The notes under the pieces are model-generated. The model saw only the letters and a program-made list of their open reading frames with translations, did not search any database and was not told the origin of the DNA. The position numbers and the translations under genes are program-made. From Alicycliphilus sp. (GTDB lineage: Bacteria; Pseudomonadota; Gammaproteobacteria; Burkholderiales; Burkholderiaceae_C), in NCBI GenBank assembly GCA_018054745.1, contig JAGPIX010000015.1, positions 1 through 35,301 of the forward strand: a stretch of DNA of 35,301 nucleotides, in the 5' to 3' direction. Positions 1-7,784 of the stretch are shown here, piece after piece; position 1 is the first letter of the stretch; the number at the start of each line of letters is the position of its first letter.

Positions 1-84
1 TACGCGGGCGGCGCCATGTTCCCTCCCGGCGCCCAGGTGCGGCTGGGGCTTGCGCCCACGCAGCTGCGCTATCTGCATCGCTGA
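1..84 (+). CDS. C-terminal end of a probable ABC transporter ATP-binding protein (partial)
   Basis: An open frame enters from the left edge and stops with TGA at 82-84, giving 27 residues that end in LGLAPTQLRYLHR. The pattern of a small beta-type segment, a Pro-Gly turn (FPPGAQV) and then a VRLGLAP strand resembles the last strand of a TOBE domain at the end of importer ATPases of the PotA/FbpC/MalK type. That is a family resemblance over a very short stretch, so the substrate cannot be named. The next gene starts 66 bases downstream on the same strand, too far to argue for translational coupling. Another short C-terminal tail is possible. Confidence 0.4.
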   Translation, partial: YAGGAMFPPGAQVRLGLAPTQLRYLHR

Positions 85-150
85 GCCTGCGCCCTGCACG
101 GGCGGGGGCGAATCCGTACACTGCGGCGCTTGTTTCCTGAAGAAGAGCCC

Positions 151-1212
151 ATGAATACGATTCCCCTTGGTCAAAGCGATTTGCAGGTCACCCCCATCTG
201 CCTGGGCACCATGACCTTTGGCGAGCAGGTGAGCGAGCAGGACGCCCACGCCATCCTCGACCGCGCCCTGGAGCGCGGCCTGAACTTCATCGACACGGCC
301 GAGATGTACGCCGTGCCCGCGCGCGCGGCCACCTACGGCGCCACAGAATCCATCATCGGCCGCTGGCTTGCCAGCCGCCCCGGCGCGCGCAGCCGCATCG
401 TGCTGGCCAGCAAGGTGGCCGGCCCCTCGCGCGGCATGCCCTGGATACGCGCCGGCAGTGGCATGACGGCGGCCGACATCCAGGCATCTTGCGAGGCCAG
501 CCTGCGCCGCCTGCAGACCGATTGCATAGACCTCTACCAGATCCACTGGCCCGAGCGCCATGTGCCGGTGTTCGGCCAGCTGTACTACGAGCCCGCCCAG
601 GAGACCTCGCAAACCTCCATCCGCGAGCAGCTGCAGGCGCTGGCCGCCCTGGTGCAGGCCGGCAAGGTGCGCCACATCGGCCTGTCCAACGAGACACCCT
701 ACGGCGTGCATGAATTCGTGCGCCTGGCCGAGCAGCATGGCCTGCCGCGGGTGGTGTCGGTGCAAAACCCGTACGGCCTGGTGAACCGCAGCTGGGACAA
801 CGCCATGGACGAGAGCTGCCACCGCCTGGGGGTGTCGCTGCTGGCCTATTCGCCGCTCGGCTTTGGCCTGCTCACCGGCAAGTACGACCGGCATGCGCCG
901 CATGAACCCGGCGCGCCCCAGCAGGCGCGCATCGCCCGCTACGAGTCGGTGCGCAAGCAGCGCTGGGGCCGGCCCGAGGCCCTGGCCGCCGCGCGCCGCT
1001 ACAACCAGCTGGCGCGCGACCATGGCCTGACGCCGGTGCAGCTGGCGCTGGCCTTCTGCTACCAGAGCTGGCGCGTGGCCAGCACCATCATCGGCGTGAC
1101 CACGCTGGCACAGCTGGACGAAAACCTGGACGCCTGGGGCACGGTGCTGTCCCCCGAGCTGCTGGCCGCCGTGGACGCGCTGCGCTGGCAGCTGCGCGAC
1201 CCCGGGCAATGA
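151..1212 (+). CDS. tas: Tas-like NADP-dependent aldo/keto reductase
   Basis: 353-residue aldo/keto reductase of the E. coli Tas subgroup, a cytosolic (beta/alpha)8-barrel oxidoreductase using NADPH on carbonyl substrates. The catalytic tetrad is visible: Asp48 and Tyr53 in FIDTAEMY, Lys88 in LASKV and His132 in YQIHWPE. The Tas-type stretches LGTMTFGEQ, QNPYGLVNRS and AYSPLGFGLLTGKY are also present. The start at ATG 151 is chosen because GAAGAAGAG precedes it at SD distance; a TTG at 130 would add seven unrelated residues. E. coli Tas was found as a suppressor of tyrosine auxotrophy, but the natural substrate here is unknown. It ends 15 bases before a dispersed repeat. Confidence 0.88.
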   Translation: MNTIPLGQSDLQVTPICLGTMTFGEQVSEQDAHAILDRALERGLNFIDTAEMYAVPARAATYGATESIIGRWLASRPGARSRIVLASKVAGPSRGMPWIRAGSGMTAADIQASCEASLRRLQTDCIDLYQIHWPERHVPVFGQLYYEPAQETSQTSIREQLQALAALVQAGKVRHIGLSNETPYGVHEFVRLAEQHGLPRVVSVQNPYGLVNRSWDNAMDESCHRLGVSLLAYSPLGFGLLTGKYDRHAPHEPGAPQQARIARYESVRKQRWGRPEALAAARRYNQLARDHGLTPVQLALAFCYQSWRVASTIIGVTTLAQLDENLDAWGTVLSPELLAAVDALRWQLRDPGQ

Positions 1213-1227
1213 TTTGAATAAAAAAAC

Positions 1228-1263
1228 GGCTGTAGCGCTTATCCATAAAGCGCAAGCAGCTAT
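1228..1263 (+). repeat. Dispersed 36-bp palindromic repeat, copy A
   Basis: Intergenic element with the plan GGCTGT-AGCGCTTA-TCCA-TAAAGCGC-AAGCAGCTAT, an imperfect dyad around a TCCA centre. It fills most of the gap between the aldo/keto reductase and the YbaK-type gene and ends about a dozen bases before the latter's start. The same element recurs at 5790, 7823, 9230, 26004, 28574 and (degenerate) 30941. Confidence 0.85.
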
Positions 1264-1274
1264 GATTTTTGAAT

Positions 1275-1775
1275 ATGGCCAAGAAAGACAAGAACGCCCA
1301 TGTGAGCGAAACCCCCGCCACACAGCTGTTGCGCGCGCAGGGCGTGGAGTTCACCGAGCACCCCTACGACTACGTGGAGCATGGCGGCAGCGCCGAGTCC
1401 GCGCGCCAGCTGGGCCTGGATGAGCACATGGTGGTCAAGACCCTGGTGATGCAGGACCAGGACGCCAGGCCGCTGATCGTGCTCATGCATGGCGACCGCA
1501 AGGTCTCCACCAAGAACCTGGCGCGCCAGATCGGCGCCAAGCATGTACAGCCCTGCAAGCCCGAGGTGGCGAATCGCCACAGCGGCTATCTGGTGGGCGG
1601 CACCTCGCCCTTCGGCACCAAAAAGGACATGCCGGTGTTCATCGAGGAAAGCATCTTGAGCCTGCCGCGCATCGCCATCAACGGCGGGCGGCGCGGCTAT
1701 CTGTTGCAGCTCGACCCACAGGTGTGCGTGCGGCTGCTGCAGGCGAAAACCGTGCAGTGCGCGCTGGCAGAATAG
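1275..1775 (+). CDS. ybaK: YbaK/EbsC family Cys-tRNA(Pro)/Cys-tRNA(Cys) deacylase
   Basis: 166-residue protein of the YbaK/ProX-like editing family, which hydrolyses mischarged Cys-tRNA(Pro) in trans. The N-terminal TPATQLLRAQGVEFTEHPYDY, the invariant-type Lys in MVVKTLVM, the HGDRKVSTKNLAR segment and the GGTSPFGTKK turn are typical of the bacterial YbaK subgroup, and the length matches. The ATG at 1275 is preferred over an in-frame TTG at 1269. No good Shine-Dalgarno sequence is visible because the upstream bases belong to repeat copy A, so this repeat forms the 5' leader. plsY begins about 21 bases after the stop on the same strand. Confidence 0.9.
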   Translation: MAKKDKNAHVSETPATQLLRAQGVEFTEHPYDYVEHGGSAESARQLGLDEHMVVKTLVMQDQDARPLIVLMHGDRKVSTKNLARQIGAKHVQPCKPEVANRHSGYLVGGTSPFGTKKDMPVFIEESILSLPRIAINGGRRGYLLQLDPQVCVRLLQAKTVQCALAE

Positions 1776-1796
1776 GGCGCTTCGTTTCCTCCTTCC

Positions 1797-2438
1797 TTGT
1801 CTGCCGTGAGCATCCTCCTGTCCCTTGCCGCCACCCTGGCTGCCTATTTGCTCGGTTCCCTGTCGTTCGCCGTCATCGTCAGCCGCGCCATGGGCCTGTC
1901 CGATCCGCGCAGCTATGGCAGCAAGAACCCCGGCGCTACGAATGTGCTGCGCTCTGGCTCCAAGGCGGCGGCCGTCGTCACGCTGCTGCTGGACGCCGCC
2001 AAAGGCTGGCTGCCGGTGGCCCTGGTGCGCTGGTTTGGCGCGCCCTTCGGGTTGGAGGAGGGCACTATGGCCATGGTCGGCCTGGCGGCGTTTGCCGGCC
2101 ATCTGTGGCCGGTGTTCTTCCGCTTCGAGGGCGGCAAGGGCGTGGCCACGGCGTTGGGCGTGCTGCTGGGCGTAAGCGGCTGGCTGGGCCTGGCCACGCT
2201 GCTGACCTGGGTCATCGTTGCGTTCTTCTTCCGCTATTCCTCGCTGGCGTCGCTGGTGGCGGCGGCTTTTGCGCCGTTCTTTTACTTTCTGGGCGCCGGC
2301 ATGGTCTGGTACAGCGATGCGCGGCTGGGCGTGGCCATGGTGGTCATGGCGGGCCTGCTGGCCTGGCGCCACAAGGCGAACATTCAGCGGCTCATCCAGG
2401 GCAAGGAGTCGCGCCTGGGGGCAAAAAAGAAGGCCTGA
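1797..2438 (+). CDS. plsY: Glycerol-3-phosphate acyltransferase PlsY
   Basis: 213-residue inner-membrane acyltransferase that moves the acyl group from acyl-phosphate to glycerol-3-phosphate, the first committed step of phospholipid synthesis. PlsY hallmarks are present: the N-terminal helix with AYLLGSLSFAVIVSR, the SYGSKNPGATNVLRSGSK loop that binds substrate, the Asp of LLDAAKGWLPV, and FRFEGGKGVATALG. About five to seven hydrophobic segments are seen and the tail is basic (GAKKKA). The start is ambiguous between TTG 1797 and GTG 1806; neither has a convincing SD sequence. The gene converges with the HD-domain gene, with only 14 bases between stops. Confidence 0.93.
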   Translation: MSAVSILLSLAATLAAYLLGSLSFAVIVSRAMGLSDPRSYGSKNPGATNVLRSGSKAAAVVTLLLDAAKGWLPVALVRWFGAPFGLEEGTMAMVGLAAFAGHLWPVFFRFEGGKGVATALGVLLGVSGWLGLATLLTWVIVAFFFRYSSLASLVAAAFAPFFYFLGAGMVWYSDARLGVAMVVMAGLLAWRHKANIQRLIQGKESRLGAKKKA

Positions 2439-2452
2439 AAAAGAAGGCCTGA

Positions 2453-3451
2453 TCAGCCCGAGACGCTGGCGCTGCGCTGCGCCGCGTACAGCCCCAGGCG
2501 CACCATGGTGCGGTAGGGCAGCTCCACGGTGACCGCCGAGCGCGCCAGCGCCGCCTGAATGCGCTGCTGGCCGCGCTCCGTGTGGTACAGCCGGGGTTCT
2601 GATTGCGGCTCCCCCTTGGCATCGACGACGCTGGCCACCAGCGGAAAGTTGGCGCGCTCGCCGCGGCGCAGCACGATGGCCGTCTCGCCATTGTCAAGCC
2701 GCACGAAGGTGCCGGGCGGGCACAGGCCCACGGTGCGCACCAGGGTCAGGCCGACCTCGTCGCGCACGTCGGCATCCTGGCCGACGATGGCCCGCACCGA
2801 ATCGGTGGCGCTGCGGCCGGCGCGCGACTTGCGCGGGCTGATCATGGCCGCGTAGCGGTCTATGGCGCCAAGGATGCGTGTCAGCCGCTCCAGCGCCGAC
2901 AGGCCGGCCAGGGCGTCGGCTTCGGGCTGTGGCGTGTGGTGCTGGCCCACCACCTCCAGCCACAGCTCGTCGCTGATGCCCAGCTCCTCCAGCAAGTCCA
3001 GGCCCGCGCGCGGGTGCTGATCGACGGCGCTGCGCTGCGCGGGCGTGAGCGGCTCGCGCTGCTGGGCCAGTTCGTCCTGCAGCGCCGTCATGGCCAGGTT
3101 CATGGTGAAGGCCGCGCGCACCAGGCTGTCGCGCTCCTGCACGGGCAGGCGCAGCTCGTGTCCAAGTATGTGGCACAGCGTGGCGCACACCAGGGCGTGC
3201 GCGGCGCTGTAGCCCACGCTGGAGGTGGCGGCGAGCTGGAACATCAGGTACAGGGCGGCGTCTATGTCGTGCGCCACCAGGTCCTGCAGCCAGCGGTCGC
3301 ACTGGCGCAGCTTGAACGCAAAGTCCTGCACGCTGCGCGGGCGCGCCAGCAGCACCGACAGCGCGGACTCCAGATCCGACCACTGGCCCAGCAAGTCTTC
3401 GTACTCGCTATCGACCGTATCCGGGGCGTTGGCGGGTGACTGTGCGGTCAT
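2453..3451 (-). CDS. Degenerate HD-GYP-like (HDc) signalling protein
   Basis: 332-residue cytosolic protein whose middle section (about 75-230) follows the HD-GYP layout. His85 sits in YSAAHALVCATL, there is a helix where HDxGK is expected, QHPRAGLDLLEEL holds His146, GQHHTP is at 169-174, and the late Asp198 is in AIDRYAAMISPR. The metal-binding His-Asp pair is missing: the site reads MNLAMTAL (about 117-124). GYP is also absent after GQHH. HD-GYP enzymes hydrolyse cyclic di-GMP, so this protein is probably catalytically dead or altered and may act as a sensor or adaptor. A C-terminal region (about 230-332) with VRLDNGETAIVLRRG looks like a small beta domain. It is last in a tight unit behind yajQ and a retropepsin-like gene (26-base gap). 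Confidence 0.7.
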   Translation of the reverse strand: MTAQSPANAPDTVDSEYEDLLGQWSDLESALSVLLARPRSVQDFAFKLRQCDRWLQDLVAHDIDAALYLMFQLAATSSVGYSAAHALVCATLCHILGHELRLPVQERDSLVRAAFTMNLAMTALQDELAQQREPLTPAQRSAVDQHPRAGLDLLEELGISDELWLEVVGQHHTPQPEADALAGLSALERLTRILGAIDRYAAMISPRKSRAGRSATDSVRAIVGQDADVRDEVGLTLVRTVGLCPPGTFVRLDNGETAIVLRRGERANFPLVASVVDAKGEPQSEPRLYHTERGQQRIQAALARSAVTVELPYRTMVRLGLYAAQRSASVSG

Positions 3452-3477
3452 GGGCGGGGTGGTTTGTGTGGGGTGGT

Positions 3478-4116
3478 TCAGCGCCGCTTGAGCAGCATCA
3501 TTTCGTCGCCGTTGCGGCTCATCTCGAATTCGCGCAGAAAGCTGTTGCCCAGCAGCACATAGGGCATGGGCTGGGGGGTGACGATGGCGTCCACGCCGCG
3601 CAGCTCCACGTCGCCCACGCGCACCGAATCGAGCCGCATGCGCCAGCCCTGGGCCACGCCGTTGGCGGTGTTCATCCGCACGCTCTGGCCCTGTTCCTCA
3701 AACTTGAGGCCCATGCGCTGCGCGTCGGGCCGGCCTATGGCGACCGTGGAGGCGCCGGTGTCCACCATGTACTGCATGATGCGGCCGTTGATCTGGCCAT
3801 TGCTGACGAAATGCCCGCGCGCATCGGCCTTCAGCACCACGCGCTGGCCCGTGCCGCTGCCGCCGACGCGCACCGGCGCCTCGCCCAGGCGCAGGCTGCG
3901 CCGGCCGCCGGCACTGTCCACCACGGCATCCTCGCGGCCCACAGAGACAACCTGCACCCCCATGTGGGACTCGCCCGGCGCCACGCCGCGCGGCGCGCTG
4001 CCATTGACGACGAGCAGCGCCTTGCCACCCAGAATGCCGGCCAGGGCCACGTCCTGCGCCTGCGCCGGCAGGCAAAACGCCAGCGCGGTGCTCAGGCAGA
4101 CAAACAGGGGGCGCAT
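3478..4116 (-). CDS. Retropepsin-like clan AA aspartic protease, secreted or membrane-attached
   Basis: 212-residue protein with an N-terminal signal peptide (about 1-20, ending PAQAQ) and a retroviral-type aspartic protease fold in the C-terminal half. The catalytic motif DTGAS occurs at 119-123 in QYMVDTGASTVAIGR, and the paired flap and hydrophobic-Gly element appears as VLLGNSFLREFEM near 187-199. One DTG per chain implies a homodimer, as in the bacterial TIGR02281/gag-asp_proteas group. Residues 21-100 form a less conserved periplasmic region. The natural substrate is unknown. It is 13 bases after yajQ and 26 before the HD-like gene on the same strand, so co-transcription is likely. Confidence 0.82.
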   Translation of the reverse strand: MRPLFVCLSTALAFCLPAQAQDVALAGILGGKALLVVNGSAPRGVAPGESHMGVQVVSVGREDAVVDSAGGRRSLRLGEAPVRVGGSGTGQRVVLKADARGHFVSNGQINGRIMQYMVDTGASTVAIGRPDAQRMGLKFEEQGQSVRMNTANGVAQGWRMRLDSVRVGDVELRGVDAIVTPQPMPYVLLGNSFLREFEMSRNGDEMMLLKRR

Positions 4117-4129
4117 GGTGCGGGGAAGG

Positions 4130-4615
4130 TCAGTCGCGGAAGTTGTCGAATGTGAGCGGCAGGTCGGCCACTTCCTTGCGGATCAGCGCCATGGCCGCCT
4201 GCAGGTCGTCGCGCTTGGCGCCGGTCACGCGCACCTTTTCTTCCTGAATGGCGGCCTGCAGCTTGAGCTTGCTTTCCTTGATGAGCTTCTGGATCTTCTT
4301 GGCCTGCTCGCTGTCGATGCCGTTACGCACCTTGACCACCTGCTTGAGCTTGTCGCCGCCGATCTTCTGCGGCTTTTGCACGTCGAGGAAGCGCACGTCC
4401 ACGCTGCGCTTGCTGAGCTTGCCGCGCAGAATGTCCTCGACCTGCTGCAGCTGAAATTCGGCGTCGCCAAACAGCGTGATCTCCTTGTCCTTGAGCTCCA
4501 CGCCGGCCGACGTGCCCTTGAAGTCAAAGCGCGTGCCTATCTCCTTGGCCGTGTTCTCCACGGCATTCTTCACTTCGACGAAGTTGGCTTCACAAACGGT
4601 ATCAAAAGACGGCAT
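4130..4615 (-). CDS. yajQ: YajQ family nucleotide/cyclic di-GMP-binding protein
   Basis: 161-residue cytosolic protein with two ferredoxin-like halves, full length for the family. Family features visible are the start [29 protein letters not shown], the central [16 protein letters not shown], and the second half [29 protein letters not shown] with an FDNFRD end. YajQ homologues in Xanthomonas and Stenotrophomonas bind cyclic di-GMP and act as effectors through transcription-factor partners; the E. coli protein binds nucleotides and RNA. A purine-rich AGAGAG lies about 8 bases before the ATG at 4615. It is first in the three-gene unit and divergent from murB (68-base gap). Confidence 0.93.
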   Translation of the reverse strand: MPSFDTVCEANFVEVKNAVENTAKEIGTRFDFKGTSAGVELKDKEITLFGDAEFQLQQVEDILRGKLSKRSVDVRFLDVQKPQKIGGDKLKQVVKVRNGIDSEQAKKIQKLIKESKLKLQAAIQEEKVRVTGAKRDDLQAAMALIRKEVADLPLTFDNFRD

Positions 4616-4683
4616 GGCAATACTCTCTGGTCAAACCTGGGGCAAACCCGCAGCCCAGTGGGGCGGGTGCGACAATCCGGCCG

Positions 4684-5772
4684 ATGTTAGTCGAGAAAAA
4701 CGTCCCCCTGCAGCCCTACAACAGCTTCGGCATTGCCGCGCGCGCCCATACGTTGGTGCGCGTGCGCTCGGCGCAGGATGTGCATGAGCTGCTGGCCGAC
4801 CACCGCCTGGCGCGCCAGCCGCTGTTTGTGCTGGGCGGGGGCAGCAACATCGTGCTCACGGGCGATGTGAAGCCCGTGGTGCTGAAGATGGAGATCAAGG
4901 GCCGGCGCCTGCTGGAAGAAACCGACAAGGCCTGGATCGTCGAGGCCGGCGCCGGCGAGCCCTGGCACGACACCGTGGACTGGACTTTGACCCAAGGCTG
5001 GCCGGGGCTGGAGAACCTGGCCCTGATCCCCGGCACCGTGGGCGCGGCGCCGGTGCAGAACATTGGCGCCTATGGCGTGGAGCTGCAGGACCGCTTTCAT
5101 TCGCTGGTCGCGATCGACCTGGCCACGGGCCAGCCCTTCACGCTGGACGCCGCGCAATGCGCCTTCGGCTACCGCGACTCGGTGTTCAAGCATGCCGCGC
5201 CGCTGGCCGAGCAGGAGGGCGCCGGCCTGCCTGGCCACTGGGGCCGGGGCATGGGGTTGGCGGGGCGGGCGGTGATCACCCATGTGCGCTTTCTGCTGCG
5301 CAAGGACTGGGCGCCTGAACTGGGCTACCTGGATCTGGAGAGGAAGCGTATCGAGGCCGGTGTGGCGCGGCCCACGGCGCGGCAGATCTTCGACTGGGTG
5401 TGCGAGATACGCCGCGCCAAGCTGCCCGACCCGGCCGTCATCGGCAACGCCGGCAGCTTCTTCAAGAACCCCACGGTGTCGCCCGAGCAGTGCCAGGACA
5501 TCATCGCGCGCGACCCGAAGATCGTGCACTACCCCATGGCGGACGGCAGCATCAAGCTGGCGGCGGGCTGGCTCATAGACGCCTGCGGCTGGAAGGGCAA
5601 GAGCGTGGGCAAGGCGGGGGTGTACGACAAGCAGGCCCTGGTGCTGGTGAACCGCGGCACGCCGGATGACAGCGTGACCGGCGGTGAGGTGATGACGCTG
5701 GCGCGCGCGATACAGACCAGCGTCTATGAGCGCTTTGGCATCCGGCTGGAGCCGGAGCCGGTGGTGGTGTAA
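4684..5772 (+). CDS. murB: UDP-N-acetylenolpyruvoylglucosamine reductase MurB
   Basis: 362-residue FAD- and NADPH-dependent cytosolic enzyme that reduces UDP-GlcNAc-enolpyruvate to UDP-MurNAc in peptidoglycan synthesis. FAD-binding stretches LGGGSNIVL (49-57) and IPGTVGAAPVQNIGAYG (115-131) are present. Arg164 in FGYRDSVFK and the proton-donor Ser258 in GNAGSFFKNP are in place, and the C-terminal LEPEP carries the catalytic Glu. It is the type I (E. coli-like) form, longer than the E. coli enzyme partly because of about 22 extra residues after FKH (about 171-195), rich in Gly. The start at 4684 follows a short leader shared with divergent yajQ. Confidence 0.96.
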   Translation: MLVEKNVPLQPYNSFGIAARAHTLVRVRSAQDVHELLADHRLARQPLFVLGGGSNIVLTGDVKPVVLKMEIKGRRLLEETDKAWIVEAGAGEPWHDTVDWTLTQGWPGLENLALIPGTVGAAPVQNIGAYGVELQDRFHSLVAIDLATGQPFTLDAAQCAFGYRDSVFKHAAPLAEQEGAGLPGHWGRGMGLAGRAVITHVRFLLRKDWAPELGYLDLERKRIEAGVARPTARQIFDWVCEIRRAKLPDPAVIGNAGSFFKNPTVSPEQCQDIIARDPKIVHYPMADGSIKLAAGWLIDACGWKGKSVGKAGVYDKQALVLVNRGTPDDSVTGGEVMTLARAIQTSVYERFGIRLEPEPVVV

Positions 5773-5789
5773 TTTTTACTCATATTTAA

Positions 5790-5825
5790 ATAGCTGTTGA
5801 CGATTGATGGATAAGCGTTATGGCC
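5790..5825 (-). repeat. Dispersed palindromic repeat, copy B (inverted relative to copy A)
   Basis: Reads ATAGCTGTTGACGATTGATG then GATAAGCGTTATGGCC on the + strand, the reverse complement of the copy A layout, with changes in one arm (GACGATT for GCGCTT). It lies between the murB stop and a bidirectional terminator. Confidence 0.7.
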
Positions 5826-5841
5826 GAAAAATACCCAAAAG

Positions 5842-5863
5842 AAAACCGCCCGAGGGCGGTTTT
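5842..5863. terminator. Bidirectional rho-independent terminator between murB and the SPW-repeat gene
   Basis: Stem AAAACCGCC / GGCGGTTTT with a CGAG loop; A and T runs at either end let it work in both directions. It serves murB from the left and the convergent SPW-repeat gene, whose stop is at 5880, from the right. Confidence 0.85.
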
Positions 5864-5879
5864 CTCGTGACGCATGGCG

Positions 5880-6245
5880 TCAATGGGCTGGGCCGTGGTG
5901 CATCCAGGCGCTGTACTCCTTGTCGGTCAGCAACACCCACAGGGCCAGGGCCAGCACGACGATGCCCGAGGCGACGGCCACGCGCATGACATCCATCTGG
6001 GCGCTGAAGCCCAGCAGCCAGGGCGAGGCAATCATCCACAGTCCCAGCACGGCCTGGCTCCATTCCTCCCAGGCGCGCGGCACGAACATGGCGCCCAGCG
6101 ATGCAGCGATCAGGGCCAAGCCGACGACCACGCTGCTGGCTGTGGGTGCCATCTGGGCCTCAAAGCCCATGGCCCAGGGCGATAGCACCAACCAGGCGCC
6201 GACCAGCGCATTGAGCGGATCCTGCCAATGTTTCATGTTCCTCAT
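5880..6245 (-). CDS. SPW-repeat membrane protein
   Basis: 121-residue hydrophobic protein with two copies of the SPW motif: WQDPLNALVGAWLVLSPWAM near the N terminus and WSQAVLGLWMIASPWLLGF in the second half. Four membrane helices are expected, two per repeat, with both termini polar. The family (Pfam SPW) is small, common in bacteria and without an assigned biochemical role. The start at 6245 is fixed by a perfect AGGAGG eight bases upstream; a TTG at 6266 would lie upstream of this signal. A second ATG at 6236 is also in frame. Divergent from the yhhQ-queC unit. Confidence 0.82.
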   Translation of the reverse strand: MRNMKHWQDPLNALVGAWLVLSPWAMGFEAQMAPTASSVVVGLALIAASLGAMFVPRAWEEWSQAVLGLWMIASPWLLGFSAQMDVMRVAVASGIVVLALALWVLLTDKEYSAWMHHGPAH

Positions 6246-6339
6246 GGCTGCAACCTCCTGCCGCAATACCCATTCGATTGTGGCAATTTGTTAGAGCGCG
6301 GGCGGGGGCCAAGGTTCCACTGCTGCGCGCCGCGCCGCC

Positions 6340-6345
6340 TATAAT
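6340..6345 (+). promoter_or_regulatory. Promoter -10 element for yhhQ-queC
   Basis: Perfect TATAAT at 6340-6345 in an otherwise GC-rich stretch, about 23 bases before the riboswitch P1 stem, so the transcript should begin near 6352. The -35 region is weak (GTTCCA/TTCCAC around 6314-6320). Confidence 0.6.
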
Positions 6346-6367
6346 CGCGCCCCTCGATTTCGTCAAC

Positions 6368-6400
6368 ATGGGTTCCCTCGCCCCCATCCACAAAAAAGGA
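6368..6400 (+). promoter_or_regulatory. PreQ1-I-type riboswitch overlapping the yhhQ ribosome-binding site
   Basis: The 33-nt leader follows the preQ1 class I plan. P1 is AUGGG (6368-6372) with CCCAU (6383-6387). The L1 segment starts UUC, and the unpaired C6382 just before the P1 3' strand sits where the preQ1-pairing cytosine belongs. An A-rich tail (6388-6397) then leads to GGA. The loop CCU (6376-6378) can pair with AGG (6397-6399) to close the H-type pseudoknot. The AAGGA so sequestered is the Shine-Dalgarno of yhhQ, five bases before its ATG, so ligand should shut translation off. Roth and colleagues reported preQ1 switches upstream of COG1738 (YhhQ) and que genes. No covariance search was run. 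Confidence 0.78.
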
Positions 6401-6405
6401 CTGCC

Positions 6406-7077
6406 ATGACCTCGCTGCAGGCACCGCCGTCGCGCGCGCCGCTCTATCTCTCCCTCCTGGTGGCATTCCATATCGCCATCGTCATCGCCAGCAACTACCT
6501 GGTGCAGCTGCCGATCAACCTGCTGGGCTTTCACAGCACCTGGGGGGCGTTCAGCTTTCCCTTCATCTTTCTGGCCACCGACCTCACGGTGCGGCTCATC
6601 GGCAAGGTCAGCGCGCGCCGCGTGATCACGCGCGCCATGCTGCCGGCGCTGGTGGCCTCGTACATCGTCGGGGTGCTGTTCCATGAGGGCGGTTTCAATG
6701 GCTGGGGCGCCCTGGCTGACTTCAACAGCTTTGTCTTTCGCATTGCCTTTGCCAGCTTTGCCGCCTATGTGCTCGGGCAGTTGCTGGACATCCAGGTGTT
6801 CGACCGCATCCGGCAACAAAGCCGCGTCTGGTGGCTGGCGCCGGCCGCGGCCTCGGTGGTGGGCCAGGCACTGGATACGGCGGCCTTTTTTGCGATCGCG
6901 TTCTGGCACAGCTCCAACGCCTTCATGGCGGCCAACTGGGTGGAGATTGCCTGGGTGGACTATGTCATCAAGCTCGCGGTGAGTCTGCTGTTGTTCGTGC
7001 CCGCCTATGGCGTGCTGCTGGCCGCCGTGGTGCGCTGGCTGCGCCAGGATCCGCTGCCGCTGGCCGCCGCGCGATGA
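6406..7077 (+). CDS. yhhQ: Queuosine-precursor transporter YhhQ (COG1738)
   Basis: 223-residue inner-membrane protein of the YhhQ/QPTR family, which imports 7-deazaguanine precursors (preQ0/preQ1) for tRNA queuosine synthesis. Typical features are about six hydrophobic helices, the polar family stretch [17 protein letters not shown] (about 49-65), and the helix [16 protein letters not shown] (about 149-164). The start ATG follows AAGGA within the preQ1-type riboswitch. Its stop overlaps the queC start in an ATGA, so import and synthesis of the same intermediate are translationally coupled. Confidence 0.92.
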   Translation: MTSLQAPPSRAPLYLSLLVAFHIAIVIASNYLVQLPINLLGFHSTWGAFSFPFIFLATDLTVRLIGKVSARRVITRAMLPALVASYIVGVLFHEGGFNGWGALADFNSFVFRIAFASFAAYVLGQLLDIQVFDRIRQQSRVWWLAPAAASVVGQALDTAAFFAIAFWHSSNAFMAANWVEIAWVDYVIKLAVSLLLFVPAYGVLLAAVVRWLRQDPLPLAAAR

Positions 7078-7781
7078 GCGCCGTGCAGCCGCGCCGCGCA
7101 CTGGTGCTGCTGTCGGGCGGGCAGGATTCCGCCACCTGCCTGGCCTGGGCGCTGACGCGCTATGCCGAGGTGGAGACCCTGGGCTTTGACTACGGCCAGC
7201 GCCACCGTGTCGAGCTCGACTGCCGCGAGCGGCTGTGCACCGGCCTGCAGGCCATGGCCTGGCCGGGCCGGCTGGGGCCGGATCATCTGCTCACCGTGGA
7301 TGTGCTGGCGCAACTGGGCGGCAGCGCCATGACCGACGAGGTGACGATTGCCATGCAGGCAGACGGCCTGCCCAACACCTTTGTGCCAGGGCGCAACCTG
7401 CTGTTCTTCACCCTGGCGGCGGCGCTGGCCTACCGGCGCGGGCTGGATGTGCTGGTGGGCGGCATGTCCGAGACCGACTATTCCGGCTACCCCGACTGTC
7501 GCGACAACACGCTGAAGGCGCTGCAGGTGGCGCTGAGTCTGGGCGTGGACAGGCGTTTGACGCTGGAGACGCCGTTGATGTGGCTCGATAAGGCCGCCAC
7601 CTGGCAGATGGCGCAGGATCTGGGCGGCGCGGCGCTGGTGGAGCTGATCCGGCGCGACTCGCACAGCTGCTACCTGGGCGAGCGCGGCCGGCTGCATGCC
7701 TGGGGCCATGGCTGCGGCCACTGCCCGGCCTGCGTGCTGCGCGCCCAGGGCTGGGCACAGTGGGCGGCGCGTCAGGCATGA
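7074..7781 (+). CDS. queC: 7-cyano-7-deazaguanine (preQ0) synthase QueC
   Basis: 235-residue ATP-dependent ligase that converts 7-carboxy-7-deazaguanine and ammonia to preQ0 in the queuosine pathway. The PP-loop SGGQDS is at 14-19, [11 protein letters not shown] follows, and PGRNLLFF lies mid-protein. The zinc site is formed by Cys199, Cys214, Cys217 and Cys220 in the C-terminal CGHCPAC region. Length fits the family (E. coli about 231). The ATG at 7074 overlaps the yhhQ stop by four bases; upstream in-frame sequence belongs to yhhQ in another frame. queD, queE and queF are not in the window. Confidence 0.96.
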   Translation: MSAVQPRRALVLLSGGQDSATCLAWALTRYAEVETLGFDYGQRHRVELDCRERLCTGLQAMAWPGRLGPDHLLTVDVLAQLGGSAMTDEVTIAMQADGLPNTFVPGRNLLFFTLAAALAYRRGLDVLVGGMSETDYSGYPDCRDNTLKALQVALSLGVDRRLTLETPLMWLDKAATWQMAQDLGGAALVELIRRDSHSCYLGERGRLHAWGHGCGHCPACVLRAQGWAQWAARQA

Positions 7782-7784
7782 AAA

